Source: Kappaphycus alvarezii | Taxonomy: Eukaryota; Rhodophyta; Florideophyceae; Gigartinales; Solieriaceae | Reading direction: 5' to 3' | DNA: 64,000 nt | Assembly (NCBI GenBank): GCA_002205965.3 | Contig: NADL03000483.1 | Span: forward strand, 1,116,001-1,180,000 | Part shown: in pieces, positions 55,201-64,000 of the stretch | How the letters are laid out: the number at the start of each line of letters is the position of its first letter | Position numbering within the stretch: the first letter of the stretch is position 1 | Notes under the pieces: generated by a model | Told to the model about the DNA's origin: nothing | Seen by the model: the letters and a program-made list of their open reading frames with translations, nothing else | The model's database searches: none | Translations under genes and position numbers: made by a program

Positions 55201-55712
55201 CAGAAAGGCTAAGGGTTGCTCAGAGATAAATTAGAGGATAACTCGAACGCAGAGGCAGATGATTTCATGTTGAAAGTAAACATGGAGGGGAAATTGTTCG
55301 AGAATGGAAGGGTTATGGGGGTAAAGACTTGCGGGATGCGATGACACGGTGACATGTTTGAGAAATACTTTTGAAGGAGAAACTGGATCGCAGTATGATG
55401 TCTACTGGCTCCCACTTTGATGATTCAAGCATTATTTTCCGCCCATAAAGTGTAGATTGCCTGATTTCCTGTGTACTGCACATGGTAATGCAAGAAAAAT
55501 CTCTCAACCTCTTGGTGGCGATGCATGCGAAAATTCACACAAAAAGATGGGATCTTGTGCTCTTCAGATGACTCCGTATACTTTTTACATTTTTTGCAGC
55601 TCAAATTATATAATGTCAGAATCTGCTCAATTATTACCCTCAATATCACACTTTGTTTATTATAACTGCATTCTAATTGACAGAGTCAGATGAACATTGC
55701 TTTTGGAAGCAA
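52256..55712. other. Gene-free 3.5-kb stretch
   Basis: Only short frames (52687-53022 is longest at 111 codons, polar, no motif). A/T-rich between 54360 and 54560. No tRNA-like or rRNA sequence was seen. Probably old, unrecognisable transposon DNA and the 5' part of the neighbouring gypsy remnant. Confidence 0.35.
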
Positions 55713-56571
55713 TTATCGGGACAAGTGTCCCGACGTGAGACTAAGTCTGGTTCACTATGTATTTAGTAGGTGCATTGGAGGCATACAAAAGTATGGGGGT
55801 GAAGGGGAAGCTTAGAGAGGAAGAGAAGGGAAAAGGAGGAGGTGACGCTTGGCAAAAGAAAAGAGGAAAGTAAAAGGTCTTTTACAAGGATTTTGTGGTA
55901 CTGCATATAAGTTTCTAGTATCATTAACAACTAAGACCACTGCTTGTCTCTTTTGTTGAATACCCGTCCCGATGATTCGCGCTTCCTTTTCCCGTTCGAA
56001 AATGTCGCAATGTGCGGCAAAAAAGGAAGGCTTTCAAGATTACTTCTCACCTGGATGTAAAGGAATTCGAATGGTACAACGAGACGTTGGCATAGAAGGG
56101 GCGCTCATCGAAGAGGCTAGAAGCACAATATTGTGAAAATTAAGTTCCTTGTCTAGTTTATAAGAATATAAACCCGAGGAAGAAGTTAACGAAGCTGTAG
56201 TCGCCGGATTGGAGACAGGGAAGAATGTACTTAGATGGAAATGTAGCGCGTATTAATGACGTGTACAAGGGATGGGCTTCAATGATGCCGCGTCGTTTGG
56301 GTTGCGTCGGAAAGCTGTCGCAGGACACGTAGAGTTGTCGCATATCGCGATATATCGGGCCACATCAGACTATAAAGATGTAATAAAGGCGATAGGAGAC
56401 CTTTATTATTGATCAGAGGCATTTTTGGAAAAAAAAGACAAGGATGGAAAGCGCTTGTGGCCCGAAAGAAGATTGCAGCCGGATGTTCGCGAATAAACTC
56501 GCAGAAGCACGAAAATGGTGGATCTCGCTGGTCAGTTCGTCAAGCTCTCTTTGCTCGTATATAAGAGATAG

Positions 56572-57872
56572 ATGAAGCCGGACCGGAAACATCTAATGAT
56601 GAAGACTTCAGTTGGAGCTATTGCATGCAGAAGGTTCACTGTGCAACGCGATTTAGACGATATCCTCACAGGAGTACGGGTATCTTTTGTGGGAGAAGGG
56701 GCCATTATGAGGAAACTTGCTGGTCCAACGGGCAGCGCAACGGGTCTCCTCCAGTCTGTATTGCAGCGGTTCGGGTCGAGTCTGGAGAAGACCTCAAGCT
56801 GAAGGAAAAAGAAGACGAAGATCCCGTGGCAGTCGTCCGCGGGTCTCGAAATAGGGAGTTGATGGACGCAGCAAAGAAAGAAGTGTAGGTCCAGGCTCTT
56901 CCGAAACAGAGAAGGGAAAATTCAATGGAACTGGACGCAATCTTGAACCAAACCAAACTGGCTCAGCTGTTGGTGTCCCTAAGCCTTTCGTTGAGGAGGA
57001 AGAAGAAGGGTTCGAAGGAATTGAAGAACACTATAAGCCTGAAGGACTATGTGAGAAAGTAAAATTTTGTGGCGGAGCTCGCTGCTGCCCCACTGGATAT
57101 TTTTTGCAAATTCTTCGAGAAGATACGGGTAAAGCTCGACAGCTGCTAAAATGCCTGCTTTTCAAGAGTTTCTCCGTCACCCAACCATCAATAGCGAAAG
57201 AGATATAGATACGCGTCGTTTGAAGGTAGTACCCGTGAATTTGTACGGGACGGAGACTCATGCACTTTTGTGCACTGTAGCCGTCTCCAATTTAATATCT
57301 TGGGCCTTCTGCGCGAGGTTGACACTAATCCAAAGCCATAGATTGGAAGTTTCCGGTCGCCGAAGGGACAGTGGCACAAGTCTGACGGTGCTTCCAGGAT
57401 CTTCCGGTTTCGTAAAGATCATTAGTCGTGCTTTAGAGATTTTGGATATTGTAATTCCACCTTCTAGATCACTGTTGGAAGTCCCACTCTCAATGCGTTG
57501 GAAGCTTGCCTCGATTCTAGATGCCAGGAGATCTTGCTAACGGTGGGAGAGAAGGAAGTATCCCTACTGCTCCTCAGCGAACCCCCTTTTGCCGATGAAG
57601 CTCGCATGCACAACGAAGTCTTCATTTACCCAGATCGATCGGAGGGTGAGAATTTCGCGTCGCCGTCGGAATGCGATCCTGAACAAGGAATCGTACGAGC
57701 CCAACTTGGAAAACATGAAGGAAGGGGAGAGTTCCGCAGGAGTCGACGTAAAGGTAGATCGCTCCGCGTTGATCGCTTCGAAAAGGAAACATCTCAAGAA
57801 GAAGGATCAGGGGTCGCTGGTGAATTCACTGAAAGATACCAAAGCCATCGCTTAGGAAATCCAATATCTTAA
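56572..57872 (+). pseudogene. Gag and protease region of the plus-strand gypsy element
   Basis: The frame 56625-56888 has GIFCGRRGHYEETCW at about 56676-56720, a CCHC knuckle with the first Cys replaced by Gly. The frame 57151-57540 contains a protease-like stretch reading ALLCTVAVSNLIS (about 57265-57300), where relatives have a D-T-G-A active site: both Asp and Gly are changed, so the protease is dead as read. The frames 57498-57872 and 57589-57855 are Lys/Glu-rich, linking protease to RT. Confidence 0.6.
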
Positions 57873-57989
57873 GCAGGATAAGGTTCCGGTTGCTTAAGGT
57901 TTAGAGCTGACCGATGAGACGCCGATACACTGCAAAACCCTTAGTGTAGCTCCGAAGCACAACGCAGTCGTGGGGAAAAAAGTCAACGC

Positions 57990-60300
57990 GCTACTGGAGG
58001 CAGGTTTAATAACACCAGCGAGGTCCGCAAGGTCTTTTCAGGTGGTCGTCGCTACAAAAAAGGACGTAAAACCTCGCCTTTGTGTAGGAAACTGCCAACT
58101 CAACGGATTCATGGAGTCTGAACGTTGAACGTTTCACGAAGATCGAGGACATATCGAGGACCTCGCGGGCGCCAAGTTCTTCACGGCATTTGATCTCCAT
58201 ATGGGCTACTGAAAGGTGAGGGTGTTGGAGGGATGTGAGGAGATGACGAATTTCGTATGTCGTTGTGGAACGTATAGGTTCGAAGTGATGCGATTCCGGC
58301 TAATGAACGCACCCTAGACGTTCCAGAAGATAATAGACTATATTCTTTAGCACTTGCAGTTGGCAATGGTTTATTTAGATTAAATGGTATTATTCTCCTA
58401 AAACATGGATGAAAACGTCCGCTATTGAAATGAAATCTTCGAAAGGATTAGGGAGGCAAACATGAAGATCAAAATGCCCAAGTGCAGCTACGCTCATTCG
58501 GAGGAGAAGCTGCTCGGCCGCGTTGTCAACAACGCACGGGTGAAGGTGTACCCAGATAATATCAGGTACATTCTGGAGGCTCCTGTTCCGAGGAACATAA
58601 CCGAGCTCACAAGTTTACTTGGACTTTCCGGATACCATCACTGGCTTTCTAGGAATTTAGAATAAAATTCGGCATTTTTTAATGCTTCCGAGTCAGTGAA
58701 GGAGTCTCTTAAATGGACAGAAGATATTTAGAGGGCTGTCAAGAATCTCAAAAAGAAGCTAACAACGTCGCAGGCTCCTACCTTTCCTGATTTCGAGTCC
58801 CAATCGCTGTGGTAACCAACACGTCTTCGATAGCCTTGGGAGTCCTACTGGCACAAAAGGAAGATGGAAAGATGCACCTGCTTCAGTTTTCCCCCCATAT
58901 AATGACCGTGCAAGAGAGTCGGTACTGCAAATTAGAAAGAGAAACGCTCAGTGTTGATTTCGCGTTGAAGAAGTTCCTGGTCTATCTACTCCCGCGAACA
59001 ACTTTGCTGTTTACAGCGATCACCAAGCTTGTTTACACCTATCACCAAGCTTCCCAAAACTCGTATAAGAAGAAGAATAATAATGGGCGGTTGGCAAGAC
59101 GGTTTGATCTAATGAAAGAGTACAACTATGAGGTTAAATACAGCCAAGCTTCTCCGCATAGAGCTGCCCATTACCTCTCTCGTCGGTCCAAAGTGGAATA
59201 AGTTAACCATGGAGATAGAATTTGGACTGGGTTCGTTTCAATCGCTCAACGGACATACTCTAATCTATCCGTTTTGGAGCCAAAATTCTGGAAATAGCAA
59301 GGTTCTTGGCGAGGGAGCAGGTTCAAGAGATAAATGAGAAGAGAAAATTCGCTATAAAGTGAAGAGCAGAGAAGTTAACGCTGGGGAACGGCACCTTGTA
59401 CCGTATGGGGAAGGATTGCTTTCGAGTCGTGCCACCTTCTGGCGAACATGCGAAAATTATGGCTACGTTCCGTGATGAAATAGGACATTGGGAAGTGGGA
59501 TAGACAAGAAAGTTCGTAAGGGATCGCTTCTGGTGGCTAGGAGTCTATCGGGACGTGTTGGATTATGGTAGTTCATGCGACGATTTTCAACACGCGGGGA
59601 AGCTTCCAAAGTACCACAGAAGCCTGTGAGCGCCAGTCACTGGATTATTCGAGACGTTTTTTATTGACTTACCCGGCCCATTTAAGAATTTTGAGACCGG
59701 GAAAAGGTGCACACTGATCGCGGTGGAATAATTGACGGGATGGCCGATTCCAAGTGAAACAGAGGATTCCACGCAAGTACAGTTGTATGTTTTATCCAGT
59801 AGGATATAATAATTACGTTGGGCTGCCGAGAAGGTTTTTTTTGACAACGCCGCCCCTTTAATGGCCGTGTAGGATTTCATGCGCAGGAAGGGCATGGACT
59901 AGAAGGCCGTACCCGTTTACGATCAAATAGCGAACGGGATTGCGGAGAGGATAGTTGGGACGACCAATCACGCTATGAAGAAGTCAATTATAGAAAATGG
60001 AGGTAAATGGAAAGAGTTGCTTTTACAAGTTCTCTACGGTTACCGTCGTCGCGATTGTGACCCAACCTTTTCCAGTTCCGTATGATGTGCGGCATCTACC
60101 CAAGGATGTTAGAAAGTGATTCATTTGCGCTCCTCAACGATGCAAGCCTACATCACAGACTATTCGAGTTATTTGGGAAGTCGGGCTTCCTTGTTACTGC
60201 GGCAGCTAAGTCCGTGGAACTAAGGAAGAGTACAGGGAAGGAGAAGAAGTTCGCCGTTGGAGATTAAAAGCTAGTTGGACATGGTCCGGACTTCAACAAG
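57990..60300 (+). pseudogene. RT, RNase H and integrase of the plus-strand gypsy element
   Basis: RT: ITPARSARSFQVVVATKKD (about 58010), KPRLCVGNCQLNG, KFFTAFDLHMGY (58169-58205), FEVMRFRLMNAP and VYLD-stop-MVLFS (about 58362-58391), where the second catalytic Asp is replaced by a stop. The thumb includes VPRNITELTSLLGLSGYHHW. RNase H is the open frame 58809-59201 with TNTSSIALGVLLAQKEDGK and YCKLERETLSVDFALKKFL. Integrase: IGHWEVG, RDRFWWLGVYRDV, SSCDDFQHAGKLPKY (second finger Cys replaced by Phe), FIDLPGPF and NGIAERIVGTTNHAMKK. Many stops. Confidence 0.7.
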
Positions 60301-61712
60301 ACCCGCAAATGGTTCGTGTTTGGATCTTACTTCTACGATAAGTGCCGGATGATCAAATCTGACCACTCGCGGTACAAGTTGGTTTCGTCCACAGGTCGCG
60401 TTACGAGCCAGGGAATTCATTCGCAAAGACTAGTTCATTATGTGAATCGATCTACTCATTTACTCAAGTAGTCTGTACCAGCCTACGAAGAGAAGGAAGA
60501 GACAAGAGAAGATAGTACTGAGTGAAACCATAAATATGTCCGATCAGAAAAAGAGCTAAGGATAGACGGAGAAGAGTTCAGGCATAGACGTGGAATTAAG
60601 AGGAGGCCGGTGGCAGGCGGAGGAGTCAAGAAGACTGGCTGGTGCTGCCTGTGCTTTTTCATAGCTCGCTTGCGTTTTCTGAATGGAAAAAATTATGGCC
60701 GGGGCGGTGCTTCCGACGTTTCCCTCCCTTGCCAAAGACGATCCGGCGTACTTCTAAGATGGACAAGAACAAAGAGTTCTGTCCAACGCAGTATTACATC
60801 GCTGTGAGGGAAAGAGATAACGCCAAGGGCTTGCTTGGTTACCAAATTTCCCGGATCTTGACATTCATGTTCAAACAATGGGAAACTATTTTTCCCCTGG
60901 ATGGTGACGACGTACCTGTCTGTAGTAATTCAGAGCGTCCTTGGGAAAGGGTTTTACCTGATGAAGTATGGCCAAGCGAGGAGGGGCAAGCTCGTTTGCG
61001 TCCCTAAGACTTTAGATACGATCTACTGGTTGAAAGTCGGCATTGTCATCGTGGGTGTTATTTTTGAAGGGGTTGATCCTCTTCCGAGTGGTAGAAGGTG
61101 CCCCGAATTGCCATTGGACGTTGAAAATCGCATCGCCAGGGCACAAGTCAGAGTTTTCCCGGAAGATCACTTCGGCGCGGGGAACTGCGAGGAGGGATGA
61201 AGCAGAGATACCGAGTTCCCGGAAGCGAGCCAACGAGAAATTAGACGCCTCGGCTTGTGGAATTGACACCAACCATGGATCTAAAGGGCGGCTCCAAGGC
61301 AATGCCCCGCAACCCAGGCCGCTACTAGGCGAGACCGCCCACCACGCGCACCACTCCGGGACCATGCGCCCTGCTACGCTGCCTTATAAAAACTGCGTAT
61401 ATCAGTGGTTTGGTCCCGCACTTCGGTCGTTACCTAGTGTAGAAAGTAGGAGGCTGCATTGCGCAGGGATCGCAATGCGGGCACGAGGGACAATTTGCCG
61501 GAAGGGGGCGTGAGAAGAAGGGCGCAACAAAGGATCAAGGCCGGGAGCGAGGACTTCTGGAGTGAGGCCGGTAGTCACTAATTTAGGATCAAGACCAGAA
61601 CGAAGAGTTGTGGAGCGAGACCGGTTGGTGGCACCGCATGGAGGGCGGCGAGATGATGAGGCAAGATGATAATGCTGTACAAAGGGAAGGTGTCTTTAAG
61701 GGGAGGTGATGA
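60301..61712 (+). other. 3' part of the gypsy element, no domain identified
   Basis: Frames 60610-60807, 60642-61007 and 61043-61513 have no motif. The stretch 61510-61640 repeats GGATCAAG / GGAGCGAG-type words loosely. AAGGGGAGGTG at about 61698 is purine-rich and could be a polypurine tract before the putative 3' LTR. Confidence 0.3.
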
Positions 61713-62049
61713 AAGAAATGAAAAATGCGCAGCTGTATGCCGGGGAGTGGCATGCATTAGAGCGGGAGCCTGTCGTCGGGACAGGTGTCTCGAAGAGGGC
61801 CTAATGGCGAATCACTTAATGCATACAAAAAACATGCCGAGTACTTGTGTATGCTTATGCAAAGGAGAAAAAAGGGTTTAAAAAATTACTTTTACGAAAA
61901 AATCTTTCAAAAAGGTTACCGAAGGCGGGGAAATTTGTTTGTGAGCACTTCCTTTCAATTGTCAATCTTATCATTGTGTGAGCCCAAAAAAAGCCCAAAT
62001 TTACATTGCTCATTTGACCAGTTCCTTCGCCAAGCCCTGAGCAAAAGAC

Positions 62050-63036
62050 ATGACAATGATGACAGTCTTGACCGAAAAGGGAAAGGGAAAATTGGGGTGT
62101 ACGAAAAAGAAGGATTCAGTAGCAAAAAAATTGCGAAAAAGCTCAACCGCAGCCCCAACACAGTCTAAAAGCATTAACAAGGCAAGCAGGGATACGGGAA
62201 AAGTCTTTAAATTAAAGTAAACAAGAGAATAGACAACAGGGCTCGGCTATTGTTAATACAGGAATCATCTAAACAACATTAATCTTCCTCCCAACTCAGA
62301 TCTTCTCTCCGACTAGCGATTTCTGTGCAGCTTGTTTGCCAAATATTGAACTTACAGGAGCATCTAGGATACCAGGAGATAAAATAACCTCCTCCACTGA
62401 CAGATGCTCATAAGAAAAATCGACTGTAATGGGCCCGAGAGCGCCACGCATGAACACTTCAGCAATGGAGCCAGTCAGTATTCCCTAACGAGAAAAAGTT
62501 CAATATGGGCGGTCCTGATGGGTGTAGTTTTACCGGCATGACTTGACGAAAAAACAAAGGGAATTTTGTCGTCGTGAAAGGGGAGGTGAAGGACTTATGG
62601 TTTGGGGTGTCTTTTGTGAGGATAGTCTTAGTAGTTTGACTGTATTGTCTTGAAAAAAAAGCGCAGAAGTAAGTTGAGACATCGGAGGCCTTTGCCCTGC
62701 CGGTTGTGAGCTCTCAGTTCTATGAAAAATGGAAATTTCAACAGCATAATGCGTTAACTTATAAAAATTCTGTTACTAAGTCCTGGCTTTGCGAAAATAT
62801 ATATATCAATTCTGGACTGGCCCACTACACCAGAATCCGTTCGATAATTTATGGGGCATATTAACAAGGCGTATTTATAACGATGGAAGGCAGTTTGAGA
62901 CCGTAGATGCCCTCACAGATTGTACTGTGGATTAATGGGACAAAATAAATCGCGAGATGTGTTACAAACTCGCCCAAAGCATAGAAAACCTGTGCGCTGT
63001 AGTTTTAGAGAGCCAGGGGAGGAAAAAGACTATTTA
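62050..63036 (+). pseudogene. Tc1-like transposase, second and decayed copy
   Basis: The helix-turn-helix reads GVYEKEGFSSKKIAKKLNRS (about 62095-62155). The catalytic domain has RRERGGEGLMVWGVFCE (about 62560-62620). Further on is NPFDNLWGILTRRIYNDGRQ (about 62836-62900), in which NPIEN of active enzymes has become NPFDN, so the catalytic Glu is replaced by Asp. The C-terminus MCYKLAQSIENLCAVVLESQ ends at about 63036. Stops and shifts interrupt the middle and the first two Asp motifs are not clear. Not closely similar to the copy at 8.77-9.98 kb. Weak candidate inverted repeats with CCAAATTT...CCCTGAGCAA lie at about 61993 and 63095. Confidence 0.65.
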
Positions 63037-63144
63037 AATCTTTAAATTGCTCAGGGGCGATCTATGATCATTTAAACGTCGGAAATTTGGAAATCGTAAA
63101 TTGTGATTACTCCATAATTTCCACTTTTCCAACTCTTCTCCATT

Positions 63145-63505
63145 CTATGATCCCCGAAAGAAAAACTCCTTCCAGATGTCAGAATGACATCGGAGTGTCA
63201 TAATGTTATGTATTGGCGCGTTGATCCGAGATCTATTTCCTAAACAAGAGAAGTTGTTTTTTGGTAACAATAGCAGTCGGTAGCATATTGTCGCCGTACG
63301 TATGGTTTCATTCCTACCAAGACAATTCGAGCGTCTCGCTCGAAGATCAGCTTCCATTCGGAAGCTGACAAAGTCTGACCGTAGAAAGACGAAGGCGTTT
63401 CAAGTGTTTCTCCCATTCTTGATTTTGACTGCAACATCGGCAGTAGCTAATTCTTCGATTTGCGGGAAGGACGCATCATTACCAAGCGCCGGGAATTCGA
63501 TTTAA
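63145..63505. other. Spacer upstream of the last transposase
   Basis: The frame 63302-63505 continues in phase with the transposase ATG but has a stop just before it. Its content (basic N-terminus, then a hydrophobic stretch) is not diagnostic. Confidence 0.25.
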
Positions 63506-64000
63506 ATGACCACATCATCGAAATTGGAGGATTTGTTTAAACGTCCCTATCGCGTCGATGTCCGCCAATTCAAACAGTTGTGTGATCTATTAAAGCCCAA
63601 TCTGGAACGCCACCACATCAGAACGGGACATGGAGCAACTAAGGATGTGGAAACCATGCTTTCATAACGCTAAAATGCTTGCAGGGGCAAGTTATTTGGA
63701 TTTCGGATGGCCATACGGGGTAGCCGGTCAACCACTTATTCGATCTTTTATGAGACATTGGAAGTTCTCAATAAGGTACTACCCGCAATTCGGTTTCCAG
63801 TTACCAACACCCAATGCAGAAAAACGCACAGCAGTTCAGGTCGAAACGCAAAAGCCCCTTATATGGAATTGTTGCTGCATTAGATGGCATCGCAATAGCA
63901 ATATCGCAACCCAAGCTTTCCGAAACACCTGATCCTCACAAATATTACAATAGGAAAGGTTTCTTTGCTTTGTGAGTACAAGCAGCCGTAGGGGCTGATT
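63506..64000 (+). pseudogene. PIF/Harbinger-like transposase, cut by the window end
   Basis: ATG at 63506 begins SSKLEDLFKRPYRVDVRQF. AGASYLDFGWPYGVAG (frame 63630-63932) and the strand GIVAALDGIAIAI (about 63865-63905) follow; the latter holds the first catalytic Asp. HKYYNRKGFF comes next (about 63933-63962), the conserved block in front of the second Asp. A TGA interrupts after GFFAL (63973-63975), then VQAAVGAD. The remainder lies beyond 64000. Different from the three earlier Harbinger-type copies. Confidence 0.65.

Larger units (their letters stand above)
55713..61800 (+). mobile_element. Decayed Ty3/gypsy retrotransposon, plus strand
   Basis: Gag with a zinc-knuckle remnant (56.6 kb), protease (57.2 kb), RT (58.0-58.65 kb), RNase H (58.8-59.2 kb) and integrase (59.35-60.05 kb) lie in gypsy order. 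Possible LTR starts are at 55714 (TATCGGGACAAGTGTCCCGA) and about 61775 (TCGTCGGGACAGGTGTCTCG). They resemble each other for about 20 bases and again at the CATACAAAA block. If right, the 5' LTR may run to the inverted CCGTCCCGA near 55975. The LTR assignment is inference; the coding assignment is not. Confidence 0.65.

Overview
This is nuclear DNA of a mitochondrion-bearing, intron-poor eukaryote whose intergenic space is dominated by degraded transposable elements. The recognisable host genes are a mitochondrial intermediate peptidase, a 5-oxoprolinase and an OTUD6-type deubiquitinase. All have full family length and no visible introns. Together with 5.9 kb of Ty3 element, PIF/Harbinger and Tc1 elements, and LINEs carrying a restriction-like endonuclease, this fits a compact-gene, repeat-rich alga such as a florideophyte red alga. 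That assignment is inference; no taxon-specific marker was seen.

Layout. 0.3-2.9 kb (-): broken element protein pairing DDE-transposase-like motifs with a YqaJ/PDDEXK nuclease. 3.4-5.3 kb (+): Copia-like protease/integrase remnant. 5.9-8.2 kb: PIF/Harbinger element with a Myb-like gene (+) and transposase (-). 8.77-9.98 kb: complete Tc1/mariner unit with inverted repeats and TA target duplication. 10.1-11.0 kb: unrecognised ORFs broken by a 17-bp tandem duplication. 11.4 kb: LINE tail. 12.1 kb: 18-bp minisatellite in a short ORF. 12.4-14.2 kb: second PIF/Harbinger element. 14.9-16.2 kb: third Harbinger-like transposase. 16.2-19.4 kb: largely unexplained. 19.77-25.65 kb: Ty3/gypsy chromovirus-type element with nearly identical LTRs, inserted into a minus-strand LINE whose halves lie at 19.5-19.8 and 25.7-28.8 kb.

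29.3-31.5 kb (+) and 31.5-35.4 kb (-): convergent host pair, mitochondrial intermediate peptidase and 5-oxoprolinase. 35.75-36.3 kb (-): LINE tail. 37.8-38.3 kb (-): small coiled-coil gene. 38.6-42.8 kb (+): the most complete LINE, with two ORFs, reverse transcriptase, CCHC finger and restriction-like endonuclease. 43.4-45.75 kb (+): repeat-bearing Ser/Pro-rich protein with a TPX2-like N-terminus. 46.05-46.96 kb (-): OTUD6-like protease. 47.8-48.1 kb (+): small membrane protein. 50-52.3 kb (-): Ty3/gypsy remnant. 52.3-55.7 kb: no gene seen. 55.7-61.8 kb (+): decayed Ty3/gypsy element. 62-63 kb (+): decayed Tc1-like transposase. 63.5 kb to the window edge: fourth PIF/Harbinger transposase.

Most reading frames, host genes included, are broken by isolated single-base shifts. 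The two LTRs of the 19.8-25.7 kb element differ mainly by homopolymer length. Many apparent frameshifts may therefore be sequence errors rather than decay, so 'pseudogene' here means only that the frame is broken as read.
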